Notes: generated by a model from the sequence alone, not told the origin. A stretch of DNA of 17,576 bases from Phoronis ovalis (GCA_028565635.1 JAOXYB010020349.1:1-17576); one strand, 5' to 3'. Counted from the first letter of the stretch, positions 7,150 to 16,709 are shown. Translations and numbers: made by a program.

Positions 7150-8374
7150 GGGAATTCATGACAACCCTGTCCGGGTGCTAATCATTAGTCATTATTAATT
7201 ATATTAGTGATTATTATGTATGGTAGTTATGATTATATAATCTTTTATATGTTATATGTTATTTAATATTGAACTAAGGAGTAAATTTACTGCATTGTAT
7301 TAGAGAAGAAGGCAATATTCACATAATGTAACTATGTATCTTTGTGAGTACCTACATGACATTGTTGCCAATCGGCGTACCAATTTTGCGATCACTTTAA
7401 TGATAAATGATTGAAACAGCTGTTTGAGATATAGGATTCCAAACTAGAGAATATAACTTGCGTATTTTGTGTTATGTAAGACCAGATTAAAGGAATTCCC
7501 CTTTGATTCTATGAGTGCATTTTGAGTTTTGATTTGAAGATTGTTAGCCATAGAATTGAAGCGCATTTTGAATTTTGATTTAGAAGTTTCTTAGTCAGAA
7601 GGAAAGATTAAAAGTGCATTTAAAATTTGATTTTAGATTTTTAAAAAAAGAACCATTGTTAGTTATCAATTAGATCGTATATAATTTCTATGTTTTCCTG
7701 TGCTTATTTTAATAAATGAAGTGAACGAATGAGATATAATCATTTTCTAACTAAATGTGTAAACATTTGAGGTCCAGGGAACAACCAGTGGTTACCTTTT
7801 TAAAATTAACCTGTTTCGTGGTAAATCATGGTAATTAGTGTTTCATAACTAAAGACAAATTTCATTTATCCAGTTTTAATAATACATGGAATTGTCGTAG
7901 CTGTAACGACAAGAAGTTACAAATATATTTTTAAAAGATGTATATAATAAAGCCGAAAAAGAAATAATTGTTTACTTTGGTTTAAAATACTGTATACACG
8001 TATAAAAATGTAATCCTTTGAGATAGCTATGTTGGAATATCGATAAAAAATTGAAATTTGGCTCAAATATAGATAACTAACTCATAGAAACCTGTTCTTC
8101 TTATATTGTAAAAGCATATCTTATTTGTATGAAGTTCGTTGGATAACAAAAGCGAATTTTAGTAAAATTCAGAGGTGACGGTTTTAATCCACCTTTTTTT
8201 AAATAATTACGTTAGGAAGGCAACTAAATTTTTTTATCATACTGTACCTTCAACATATCTTGTAAGCATTGCATGCATGCATTGTTACTTATGTTCGTAT
8301 ATTGAAGAAGGAATGGACTAAGAACAAGGTAAGCGGGATAATTTAATTTCTTAAAGATTTGTATCTACATTTAG
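7150..8374. other. AT-rich stretch, no gene recognised
   Basis: No open frame with domain-like content is seen. It holds the three-copy degenerate repeat at 7513-7650 and a palindromic tgcatgcatgca near 8270. A consensus-like donor (aacaag|gtaagc) lies at 8331. That donor could end an upstream exon of the gene at 8375, but the preceding open frame is too short and its phase does not fit the next exon. Confidence 0.5.
7513..7650. repeat. Three-copy degenerate tandem repeat
   Basis: The motif gtgcattttgagttttgatt (7515) recurs as gcgcattttgaattttgatt (7561) and gtgcatttaaaatttgattt (7615). Each copy is followed by related A/T/G-rich sequence. Spacings are 46 and 54 bp, so the copies have diverged by indels. 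It could be a decayed minisatellite, or part of a lost LTR just downstream of the retroelement. Confidence 0.6.
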
Positions 8375-8590
8375 GGACGCTATTTGTTCAGCAAACGTGT
8401 CAAGAGATGACTTTATTTCAAGTGTGGTAGGTGGCGCATTCTTGACATGCAATCTGCAAGAAAAGAATTTTAGATCATTGATGAACCAAAAAATCAGACA
8501 ACTTATGAGGCAAGACAACATATCATTGAAAATTTCCATAAAGACCCCTGGATATGTCAGAGAAAGCAGGACGTGGGTCCTTAGTAATGA
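8375..8590 (+). CDS. Internal exon of unrecognised protein gene
   Basis: The acceptor is tctacatttag and the donor is GAG|gtaaag. One base + 71 codons read open, starting DAICSANVSRDDFISSVVGG, then LTCNLQEKNFRSLMNQKIRQ and ending VRESRTWVLSNE. The composition and mix of helix- and strand-like segments look like a folded domain, but I do not recognise the family. It enters in phase 2, so exons must lie upstream. It leaves in phase 0 and could join the candidate exons at 9858 or 9985. If the donor is ignored, the frame stops at TGA 8598-8600. Confidence 0.5.
8424..8437 (+). promoter_or_regulatory. Weak CTCF-like motif inside an exon
   Basis: The bases GTGGTAGGTGGCGC contain AGGTGGCGC, the CTCF core best known from Drosophila, but they mismatch the 5' CCA of the longer consensus. 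Because the site lies in a probable coding exon, the match may simply reflect codon content. Confidence 0.15.
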
Positions 8591-9857
8591 GGTAAAGTGA
8601 CGTTTTAGGAGGGGAGGGAAGAGTTTAAACATTCAACTATTACCAGAAACATGTTCCCAGATACCATTTGACTTCGCTTTGTAAGCCGTTCTTATAATAT
8701 CTATTACCATAAAAATTAACAACCCTACCTGAAATCATGGGACTTGCCATGAGGTTCTTTTAAATTTAAGTTCCTGATAATTGTTCAAATGTTAGGCCTT
8801 GTTTTATCATGCAATTACTTTTGTTATTAGGGTTATTGAAGTAGTCACTATCAGTACTAAGCTGCATTTGTATAGTGATTTAAATTATATTACACTTTAC
8901 ATGACTTGTGATTCTGTTCATTTAAAAAGGGACGTTTTCGTTCTTCCCAGGGTATATGGCCGGATTAATATATTTAAATACTTACTTTTTTGCATTAAAA
9001 TTGCTAACACTGTTGTACTGTTTGTTAAATTTATTTTCAATTGGATGATGATCGTCCACGGATATACAAACTGAAACTTAGTAGAAGACCCATTTACAGT
9101 GATTTTTTTTCATTCATATTTTTCGAGGGTTTTTTTAAAAATAGAATACGACATCAATAATTGACTTTGTCATTGGCCTCCTTTCGGTTTTTGTGCAAGT
9201 TCTAATAGAGAGTGACAAATGTTCTCTTTAAGAAAGCCGATACACAGCTGTACCTTTTTGCAAAAACTGTACTTTCAACAGTTTCACGTAATTTTGAATT
9301 TGTCTTATTTAAGTCTTAATTCATTTGTCAGTACACTGAAATATCTCAGAAATATTACAACTGCAAATTGATAGTATAATATACTGTAAATTATATAAAA
9401 GGAGCATAAGCATAATTAACATACCAATTTGTACTGATAATTAGTCATTTTGGTTCGTCTCTTGTTAAAACTTGATTGTTATCCATATAATCAATGGACA
9501 TGTTTGTTGTTTTGTACATAATAGAATTCATTGGTCATTGTCTGGCCAAAGCTTAATTATTCATTGACCAAATGAGATGTGCGCCCTTGAACAAGAATTC
9601 AGATACTTAATTTCAAGAGTTTCCTTTTGAGGCAGCCTGCTTTTGAGGTGTCATGATAATAAACACCTTTTTAATATGTAAAGAATGAACTGGTCAAACC
9701 ATACAACTGTTTAGGTGTTTTCTGGCTTCTGAATTAAGCTCTTGCACCTGATGGTCAAGGTTCATTCTTCTTTTTGTATAAACTCTTTATAATTATTTGA
9801 ATTAAAATAAGTCTGAGTTATATCTGACAACCTTCTTGTGTTTCACTCAATCCTAAG
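8591..9857 (+). other. Probable intron
   Basis: This stretch lies between the donor at 8591 and the acceptor at 9857. It contains an open frame at 8799-9074 rich in Ile, Val, Tyr and Phe that looks like AT-rich noise. A good acceptor-like site (cgttcttcccag, ending near 8950) could start a very short alternative last exon that stops after a few codons. Small inverted arms (aagaatgaac near 9682 and gttcattctt near 9762) are present and of unknown meaning. Confidence 0.35.
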
Positions 9858-9921
9858 CATAACAATTGGGGGAGAATCCAACGATCTGTCGGAATTTTCA
9901 ACAAGTTAAAAATTAAAGAAG
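9858..9921 (+). CDS. Candidate exon of the gene at 8375
   Basis: A pyrimidine-rich acceptor (cttgtgtttcactcaatcctaag) precedes 21 open codons plus one base, ending at a donor (GAAG|gtataa). It reads HNNWGRIQRSVGIFNKLK and then IKE. It enters in phase 0, as exon 8375-8590 requires, and leaves in phase 1, which fits the next exon at 9985. The downstream intron would be only 63 bp. The agreement of phases on both sides is the evidence; there is no recognised domain. Confidence 0.4.
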
Positions 9922-9984
9922 GTATAAAACTTTATTTTATATTGTGTTTGAATATTGGTTAATTTTGATCATTTGTGTCTGTAG

Positions 9985-10021
9985 AAACCAGTTCCAGACG
10001 CACCCTAAGCAACATGTCTTA
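9985..10021 (+). CDS. Candidate last coding exon of the gene at 8375
   Basis: The acceptor is atttgtgtctgtag. Entered in phase 1 from exon 9858-9921 it reads ETSSRRTLSNMS and stops at TAG 10019-10021. If exon 9858 is skipped and it is entered in phase 0 from 8590, it reads KPVPDAP and stops at TAA 10006-10008. The third phase stays open to TAG 10100-10102. All three give short C-terminal ends. A poly(A) signal follows at 10332. Confidence 0.4.
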
Positions 10022-10355
10022 GGATCAAGGAGCGGGCAAAGACAACCCACAAGAACAATCACAATCGTCGCAGTAAACTCCTTATTGGTACGAGATTATT
10101 AGTGCATTGTGACTTGTCCTTGGTAAATATAGCGTAATTAGGGGAAATGCTACCTAGGAAAATCTAAATTGTTTTATGGATTTCTATAGATGAAAACGAT
10201 GTGATAGCATTGCATGGAAGCAACATTTTGGGAGATGGATTCATCGAACTTAAAGGCAATATTATCTCTTCTGTTTTCTATTTTAATTTTTATTTTATCT
10301 TGTTTTTTCATCCCTTGTAAATATACCTTAAAATAAACAGTTTAAACTTATATTA
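10022..10355 (+). other. Probable 3' untranslated region with poly(A) signal
   Basis: AATAAA occurs at 10332-10337, after a T-rich stretch and about 310 bp after the candidate stop codon. This is a reasonable 3' end for the + strand gene at 8375-10021. No other feature is seen. Confidence 0.4.
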
Positions 10356-11369
10356 AGTTTATTTATTTATTTCATAGAAAAAAACATTCGGAACCAACCA
10401 ATGTTTGATGTCAGTGTAAATTTTGTTTGTATTTGGTACCACATAATGTAACATCAGTCATTATTGATAAATAATATAGCGAAAAGGACAATATATGGTC
10501 AATGTTATATTTTTGCATCGCTTTCCTGAGTTGATGTAAATAGCCAGAACAAAAAAATTCCTAAAAACAGTTGGGTGGTCTTCTGTCAAACAGCAACCAT
10601 TCTAGTTCAATAGATGATAAATCGATGTTAACTTTTTAAAAAGCTGGGTTTCTGATCACACATAAAAGCCACTTTTTGCAGAAATTTGGTGCATCAATGG
10701 CATATCGTTTATTTGAGAAAAGATTCTATAAAGTTCCAGCATCATAATTTATATTTTTCATATTTGTAGTTACTAGCAACAGGTCCCACAAACCTTGCTG
10801 CTTTGAATTTGAAAAGTATATGTTACTTTGCACCATGCTTTTGCATTGTAAGAAGAAATGTGAGAAAGAAGATCATCATAAATACTGTAAACATGCTCAA
10901 GAAAACTACTAATACTTAATACTGCTTTAAAAGAAATTAGCAGCTTTATTTCATGCTTTTGATCATCAAAACTATGCAAAAATCATCCCTACACATATTG
11001 CTCAGCTTGCCCAGGCCCCTGACTACATGTATATACTATTCATAATCTTCAAAATGGTGGTTTTACAAGCTCATTGAAAGGGACCATGACGTCAGTGTGT
11101 TAAATGTATGTCACGAAATGACAATAAATAACGAAATTAAGACAGCTATCTCCAGACCAAATGATGTACATATTGAAGCTGCATGAGCATGTACTTGCTG
11201 TTCGGAGCAAACACCTTATATAATTTTAAGACAGAAATGTTAGGGCAGGTAACTGGATGTGCAACGTGACCTTAACTTTAATGTTGTTGATAGTGAAGAA
11301 GCTTGTATTAAAAAGTTTAACACAAAAATTAAGGAAGCAAAGATTCACCTAGTGACAATAACTTGTTGA
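10356..11369. other. No gene recognised; may hold decayed upstream part of the pseudogene at 11370
   Basis: Short open stretches such as HDVSVLNVCHEMTINNEIK (about 11085-11190) and EEACIKKFNTKIKEAK (about 11297-11345) look coding-like and lie just upstream of the pseudogene on the same strand. They are broken by stops. They may be more of the same decayed gene. The rest is AT-rich with no signal seen. Confidence 0.35.
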
Positions 11370-12085
11370 ACTACTGGGAAATATATAGGGATTAATCATA
11401 AGCAACAGCACATTGAATACAAACTAATTTCACTTTCTAGTACAAAATTTAAAAAGAAACATCACAAACTGATAACTTTCCGGAAGAAAACACAACTGGA
11501 TAAGGACAAACAAATGCTCAGTATGTCATTTTACAAGAAAATAATGGCAACCTCGGCACAAAATAAACAGACTGTAGATAATGTAGGCCAATTAATTGAA
11601 CTCCCAAGAGCAATAGCTTTATCTGATGGAATGCCCTATAAGGGAAACAAACCTTATTCCTCAGCATTTTTTGAATCCCGGTATAATGAGATCTTTCATG
11701 TTTCAATCCCGCATAAGAAAAACGCTTTATTCCTGAGACAGCGATTTTAGAGGGTATATGTATCATAAATACATCGCCTCTGTCACTTCACAAATCGTTT
11801 AGTGGTTATGCTAAATTTGTACTCTACCATTCTGGTAGTAATGAGGTGCACATAGTGTTTGATGACCCTGAGCGTAATGGAATCAGTCCCAAAATAATAG
11901 AAAGACAACATAGAGATAGTGCACATAGTGATACTACTGTACAACAGTTGGAGACGCTTGTAATGCAGTGGAGGTCGGGATCCTTGCACAAAGAATTTTG
12001 CAAATTATTTAAGGCTAAATATTTGGGGTCAAAATATCTGGCGTTTACCTACAGAATAATACATGTAGCTTTATTGATGTTATGA
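11370..12085 (+). pseudogene. Frameshifted copy of an unknown conserved-looking protein
   Basis: Two overlapping frames carry coding-like sequence. The first, open from 11370 to TAG at 11748-11750, includes ITFRKKTQLDKDKQM, NVGQLIELPRAIALSDGMPY and FFESRYNEIFHVSIPHKK. The second, open from about 11723 to TGA 12083-12085, includes AILEGICIINTSPLSLHKSF, EVHIVFDDPERNGISPKIIE and RQHRDSAHSDTT. The switch of frame falls near the A-rich run at 11715-11723, so one indel probably separates them. From memory, similar uncharacterised proteins occur in many copies in coral and mollusc genomes, but I cannot check this. There is no start codon with context, no visible introns and no identified catalytic motif. 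A mobile or multicopy origin is possible. Confidence 0.55.
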
Positions 12086-12168
12086 AGGAAGGGTAAACCA
12101 ATGTGGCATGTATCAGTATCAGGTGAATATATCAAAATGTTCTTGTTTTTACTTGTTAAAGCATGTAA

Positions 12169-12387
12169 TCAAACTCTGGTGTCTTCATGGTTACCCCGGC
12201 ACACTGGGTAAGGTTTAACAAGTACTGTGCCAGTTGAATCTGTAGTAACACCCGCTGCTGTATCACGCCTGTTTCCTATAAAACCTCCCGCAACTAGGAA
12301 ACTCCCACCATTCCGAAAGGAAGTCACACAATAAACGTTTTTTAAATCTGTTTCATAAGAAGTTTCTCCAGTTTCTAGGAAGTTCAT
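12169..12387 (-). pseudogene. Weak kelch-like fragment
   Basis: The open - strand frame includes NVYCVTSFRNGGSFLVAGGF. It has the beta-strand pattern and the Gly-Gly typical of a kelch blade, but no following Tyr/Trp signature. A second - strand frame (12353-12547) overlaps its start and contains EQIYNIWIIAPIFECVDEL, so one frame break may separate two parts of one old copy. It lies downstream of the kelch gene on the same strand, which would fit a decayed duplicate or retrocopy. The remainder (GVTTDSTGTVLVKPYP) is not kelch-like. A chance open frame cannot be excluded. Confidence 0.25.
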
Positions 12388-12549
12388 CTACACACTCAAA
12401 AATTGGTGCTATAATCCAAATGTTATATATTTGTTCTAGTTGTGATTTTGTCTCTTTTTTTGTTGGATTGGCAAAGGCTGCATTTCTAAGAGCTTTCTTT
12501 ACACATGTGCATTTATAAACCAAGGAGTAATTGGCAACTCTTCCCATAA

Positions 12550-13593
12550 AGTCTTAGGTAGATGCCTGACATCCCCCCACACGACTGCTTACAATGTCAG
12601 AATACTAATTGTTTGTGTGATACATGCATCAATATTATATCAAATGGTACATTGTCCTTTTATCGCCTTGTGGGTAGTGTATTTTCAGAATGCCTAGTGG
12701 TGCCAATGCATATTCTCCAATTGTCAAAACACTTAATTTATAGCATTATTAACAAGTCCCCTTCTGACAACAACAAACCATAACTAGATAGAAAAATTAT
12801 CTTACTAGTTAATTCCAGTTTCCCTATTTTTATTAAGTATTTAGCACCAATCGTAACAAAAAATAACTGAAATATGTGCATTCCTTTGAACATATGTCAA
12901 CATCAGCTTGTGCACTTTAAAAGTATAAGAAATGATACAAGTTTCTTACGCTGTTGGAGGCTGTTCCTTTAAACCACATTATCATGGGGGGAAATTCAGA
13001 AAATAATTGTCAGTAGTAATGTATGCGAAATATCAAATTTCATTAAGAAGATTAGAAAAAATGTTGAATTACTTAAATATCAAGGTACTGGGATCCATAC
13101 AATGAGAACTAGAACAGGAGAGATGTCAACAAAATTCAAGACCCTGTCATGGTCATTTTTATGTACTGGAACAGCCCCACTGATACACTACCAGTAGAAA
13201 TGGAGGAAGTAAACTCATGTGTTCTAAACATATTATTTGTCACTATACACACCGACTTATAACTGGCATTTTTCAAGGAAACTGCATTCACAATATGCAA
13301 AGGTTTATTAAGGTTCCAATACCATATTTAGCTTTAACATATATAATAATGTGCCAACAAAAACATGAGAAGATGTACTTTTAAACTGTGCTATAATTTA
13401 AATAGTTTCCCTGCACTAAATTCTTCAGGTCATGCAAGCACTCTTCACACAAGTAGCTATACCCTTTAATACCAACCATTAACCATAATCTTTGGTAAAA
13501 CAATGAGGAAACTCCCATCATGATCATCTATCCATCCACACCTTGTCAAACCTTGCATGACACAGTAATCCTATTTTAACTTACCAAGTACTC
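12550..13593 (-). other. Probable 3' untranslated or intergenic sequence after the kelch gene
   Basis: No coding exon is recognised. On the - strand, AATAAA signals occur at 13304-13309 and 12828-12833. The first lies about 285 bp after the kelch stop codon and is the likelier poly(A) signal. A consensus donor (CTTG|gtaagt) lies just after the stop at about 13583, so the 3' untranslated region may itself be spliced. A short Cys-containing + frame at 12562-12783 has no support. Confidence 0.4.
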
Positions 13594-13816
13594 TTAGACT
13601 ACAGCTGCTGCACATCCTGCTCTGCTTATATTCATACTATTTACATACGTCCAAGTGTCCTGTTCCGGATCATAGATTTCTACACTTCGCAGTCTATTTG
13701 AACCATCAAACCCGCCCATTAAAAATATCTTTCTTTCAAACACTGCCACTGCAGGCCAAGCTCTTGCTGTATTCATAGGTGCTATGCAGGTCCACTGATG
13801 TGTCAATGTGTTATAC
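13594..13816 (-). CDS. BTB-kelch (KLHL-type) gene, terminal coding exon: end of blade 4, blade 5, closing strand
   Basis: The acceptor on - is ctcttcaatttgcag. The exon starts by completing the Arg codon split AG|G from exon 15045-15237. It reads YNTLTHQWTCIAPMNTARAW, PAVAVFERKIFLMGGFDGSN, RLRSVEIYDPEQDTWTYV and then MNISRAGCAAAVV before TAA at 13594-13596. This has a full kelch signature: Gly-Gly, then Tyr, then Trp about 6 residues later. Ending just after the first strand of a new blade is normal for KLHL proteins, because that C-terminal strand closes the propeller onto blade 1. So the stop looks authentic, not truncating. KLHL proteins usually act as Cullin-3 ubiquitin-ligase substrate adaptors, with the kelch propeller binding the substrate. 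Confidence 0.9.
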
Positions 13817-15044
13817 CTGCAAATTGAAGAGAAAATTAACCAAAATAGCTTACAAGCATTATGTATCTCAATTTATAATGCAGAACATTCTTGTCCTTTT
13901 GCTTTAACCAAAAACAAGACATTTGACAATTCAGATGTCCATTACATCTCTACGATTACATCACATTGCACTATTTAGGTGGTTTGTAGCTACGACTTGT
14001 AGCTGGGCAGTGCAATTATTTTGAAGTAGTTCTCTTTAGTGTTACATATGTAAACTTACGCAAAGTATCGGATGCAATAAATGTTAAAGATTTTGATCAG
14101 CAACTGACCCACTTTTCAAGGTCAGTCTAAAATCCAAATTAGCATACTACACCCACTAACTTACTGTATGGCCTTCATAAAGCCATCTTCAAATTGTCCA
14201 GTCGGCCATACTGGAAGAGATCACAGTCAAAATTATAAATAGTCTGTACTTTGACATGTACTGTAGTTGTCCTGTACTTAATACGAAGCTGATCAGATAA
14301 AAACAGTTATTGCAAGAGAAAAAAGTGTTAGGCACAACGAAAAAACTCAAAGATTTAAACGTCATTTGCCCTACTATTAAAGGTCATTCTATAACGTCAC
14401 TTAACACGTCCATCAACCTATAGCCTTCATGAATCTACCTTTGAATCATTCGGTCAATGCTTCGTCTTTCAGGAAAATGGGGCAATGTGACATGCCCTTT
14501 TGGGAATAAAACACAGCCGCCAGTCTGCCATATTGAAAGTAATCCATGTCAAAACTGTACCTAACCTGTACATTCAATACTTATTTTGTACCAAGCATCA
14601 AGCTGATAGTTTAAAAACTGATGTAGACAACAAAAATGTCTTTCTGGAAAGTATCGTAATGTAACACGCCCTCCCAGGTACAAACATGGCTGTCAGGTTG
14701 ACAGTAATGGAAGAAATCCGAGTCTAAGTTATACCTAAACTTACTTACTCTGTACCAATTATGAAGCTGATCAGATAAAAACTGAAACTTACCCAAATTT
14801 AATAATCATTGGTAATGGAGTAAACAATATTTTGCAAACTAAAAGTAGTCTTTTGAGAAGATAATCTATTGCTAATCATTTCATAACACATTGATTTTTC
14901 CATGTTTTTTTTTATTTGCTACGTGATATATTGCTCAATAAGCACTGGATGAATTTTTTATATCAAAATTTTTAACTAGTTACTAATAATTGATGCTGCA
15001 CACTTATCGGTTGGTTCCATTAAAAATCGAATAATTTAACATAC
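13817..15044 (-). other. Kelch gene intron containing degenerate repeats
   Basis: This stretch lies between two kelch exons with matching phase 2. It is non-coding in all frames. Its middle (14095-14785) holds diverged tandem blocks, listed separately. Otherwise nothing is seen. Confidence 0.8.
14095..14785. repeat. Diverged tandem duplication inside kelch intron
   Basis: Three related blocks end in agctgatcagataaaaac (14287), agctgatagtttaaaaac (14601) and agctgatcagataaaaac (14765). The second and third blocks also share tctttc(a/t)ggaaa, then ca/atgt(g/a)aca(t/c)gccc, then a ctgtcaggtt/agtctgccat region and a tacctaa-cttac/cctgtac region. The first and second share tatggccttcataaagccat / tatagccttcatgaatctac. 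The blocks are not equal in length (about 210, 240 and 145 bp), so the array is old. It may be a satellite or a nested non-autonomous transposon. Confidence 0.65.
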
Positions 15045-15237
15045 CTTTCAGCAACATTATAATATTGGTCATTATGACGAGATCTTCCTCCAAATGCATA
15101 TAAATAATGATCCTGTCCTACCAATGCCAGACCAGAGCGAGCTTTTTCCATTTCTGCTACAAATGTCCATTCTTGTTCTTCAGGGTCAAAGCACTCAACA
15201 CTTGCTCTATCAGTGTGGTACGTTTTATCATAACCCC
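15045..15237 (-). CDS. BTB-kelch gene exon: blade 3 to blade 4
   Basis: The acceptor on - is ttgttttatag and the donor is GAAAG|gtatgt. The exon is 2 bases + 63 codons + 2 bases. It reads GYDKTYHTDRASVECFDPEE, QEWTFVAEMEKARSGLAL, QDHYLYAFGGRSRHNDQYYN and VAER. Each blade shows Gly-Gly, Tyr or Phe before Asp-Pro, and Trp. It completes a Gly codon begun in exon 15591-15731 and shares an Arg codon with exon 13594-13816. The blade 4 start (VGQDHYLYAFGG) is less regular than the others but keeps the Gly-Gly. Confidence 0.9.
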
Positions 15238-15590
15238 CTATAAAACAATAGTTTTAGTGCATACTAACAATTCTATACAATGTTTTGTGCCTATCGCAAT
15301 GGAAACTGTTGTCCAAATGTACATACTATATTCTTCTGAAAACAATAACAAGAAACTTTCCATAGATTTACTTATAAGCAAAGTTCATGAAAAATGTTTA
15401 TGCAGTTAAAACCTTGGTGGCAGAGCAACAAGCCTAGATGCTAGAGTATTATTTTGCTTTTGGTAGCAAAATCTGCATGGTTTGGAAAGTTCCTCCATGT
15501 AATGAGCAGTAGTAGTAACGATAAAAATACTCAACAAGGACTTTCCAAGACATTTTGAGCCAATAATTAAACACAACATGTTTATCTTAC

Positions 15591-15731
15591 CTGCCACATA
15601 TATTTTTCCATCACACACTGCAACACCAGCACCGGCTCGTTTGCGTTTCATACTGGATGCAAATGTCCATTGATTAAGTTTTGGATCATATTTTTCAACA
15701 ATATTAAAGCTACAGGCTCTGTCTTCACCAC
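15591..15731 (-). CDS. BTB-kelch gene exon: blade 2 to blade 3
   Basis: The acceptor on - is caatctgttttatag and the donor is GCAG|gtaaga. The exon is 2 bases + 46 codons + 1 base. It reads GEDRACSFNIVEKYDPKLNQ, WTFASSMKRKRAGAGVAV and CDGKIYVAG. It supplies the Tyr-Asp-Pro and Trp of one blade and the Gly-Gly-bearing strands of the next, with blade boundaries inside the exon as is usual for KLHL genes. A longer - strand open frame at 15406-15651 overlaps this exon but runs through its donor, and is partly intron. Confidence 0.9.
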
Positions 15732-15932
15732 CTATAAAACAGATTGCAAATGCAGTGAATATATGTAAAAGTAGCTAGTATTAGCATCGATCAAGCAGAC
15801 AGTGGATACAATCATTGATGCTGCTTCATTGCCTATCCCTAACTTCACAACTTGTGTGATCATAACTAATCAGCTACATTATTGAATAACTAAGTATTTA
15901 TAGTGACAAATTAGGCAGCCAGGTATCAAAAC

Positions 15933-15971
15933 AAAAGGTAAGTACCCAAGGTAAGTAAACAAGGTGAGTTG
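15933..15971 (+). repeat. 13-bp tandem repeat, three units, each resembling a 5' splice site
   Basis: Three consecutive 13-mers read aaaaggtaagtac, ccaaggtaagtaa and acaaggtgagttg. Each carries AAG|GTAAGT or AAG|GTGAGT, near-ideal U1 snRNA targets on the + strand. This strand is antisense to the kelch transcript in which it lies, so they would matter only in an antisense RNA. Confidence 0.85.
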
Positions 15972-16095
15972 AAAGCTAAGATTGCTGCTTACTTAAACAT
16001 TGAAAATTATAATAATGTACCTATGCTATGCATGAAAAAATTGAATTAGATTTCTGTGCAAAGAAAAATACCACGCTGTACCTGAAGTCAATGAC

Positions 16096-16230
16096 ATGCG
16101 AACAATAGTACCAAACAAATGTTTATTCTACACTGGAACCCTATACGGAGTTGAATCTACCAAGGATATTTTTAATATCTTTGAAGCACCAAAGGTAAAT
16201 AACTGTCAAAAAACATTGGCTTACATTTGA
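16096..16230 (+). other. Short + strand open frame in a kelch intron
   Basis: An ATG at 16096 opens 44 codons (VPNKCLFYTGTLYGVESTKD, IFNIFEAPK and so on) before TGA at 16228-16230. A donor-like AAG|gtaaat follows the coding-looking part at about 16195. The composition is more protein-like than most chance frames here. No family is recognised and there is no acceptor of note. It could be a fragment of an inserted element or chance. Confidence 0.15.
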
Positions 16231-16480
16231 ACATGCGCTTTATTAAAGTATTAAAGAATTAATCTACTAAAAACACTGAATCTACTAATTCCCAAAAAAT
16301 CTAGAAATAAAGACAATCTCAAAATAATTTAGGGCATGTATACCATTACACAATCCAAAATTATAAACTAAAGATTTAGATTTCAGAAATAAAAAAATAA
16401 TAGATATCAGAACAGGTATATTTTAGCTCTGTCAGGCGATAGCTACAAATGAACAGTACAAATACATACAACATGCTCAC

Positions 16481-16709
16481 CTATAGCATACAAATATCTT
16501 CCTAAAGCAGCCACAGCGATGAAAGAACGAGCTATCTTCATCTCTGCATTTGGTAACCAACATTTTAGCACCGGGTCATAAGATTCAACGCTCCTCAAAT
16601 ATAATGTATCGTCTTGTGTTTCAATTAAGGCACATTCTCCACCAACAACATACAGGATACCATTGAGCGTGGCAGCACCAACGGCGGTGCGAGCAATGTT
16701 CATACTTGC
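16481..16709 (-). CDS. BTB-kelch gene exon: first visible kelch blade and start of the next
   Basis: The acceptor on - is tttttggtaattttgcag and the donor is TATAG|gtgagc. The exon is 76 codons + 1 base, entered in phase 0. It reads ASMNIARTAVGAATLNGILY, VVGGECALIETQDDTLYLRS, VESYDPVLKCWLPNAEM and KIARSFIAVAALGRYLYAIG. It carries the Gly-Gly, Tyr-Asp-Pro and Trp of a kelch blade, with a longer than usual loop after VVGGE. Upstream exons for the BTB domain, BACK domain and the rest of blade 1 are needed and are not in the window. The four exons together encode about 260 residues, roughly five blades plus the closing strand. The exact KLHL orthologue is not identified. Confidence 0.9.

Larger units (their letters stand above)
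15732..16480 (-). other. Kelch gene intron
   Basis: Intron in phase 1 between two kelch exons. It contains a 13-bp tandem repeat at 15933-15971 and a short + strand open frame at 16096-16230 of doubtful meaning. No other feature is seen. Confidence 0.8.

Noticed and set aside
8300-8340. Donor-like gtaagc at 8331 as the end of an exon joined to 8375
   Set aside because: The intron would be only about 44 bp, and the open frames before it do not give the phase that exon 8375 needs.
8799-9074. + strand frame of 91 codons rich in Ile, Val, Tyr and Phe
   Set aside because: The composition is that of AT-rich non-coding DNA. There is no motif, and it lies in a probable intron.
12562-12783. + strand frame with a CxxC-like start (CLQCQNTNCLCDTC)
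   Set aside because: It is short and isolated, the cysteines do not fit a known finger, and nothing around it supports a gene.
15406-15651. - strand frame starting MKRKRAGAGVAV as a separate gene
   Set aside because: Its start is the end of kelch exon 15591-15731, and the rest reads through the donor into intron.
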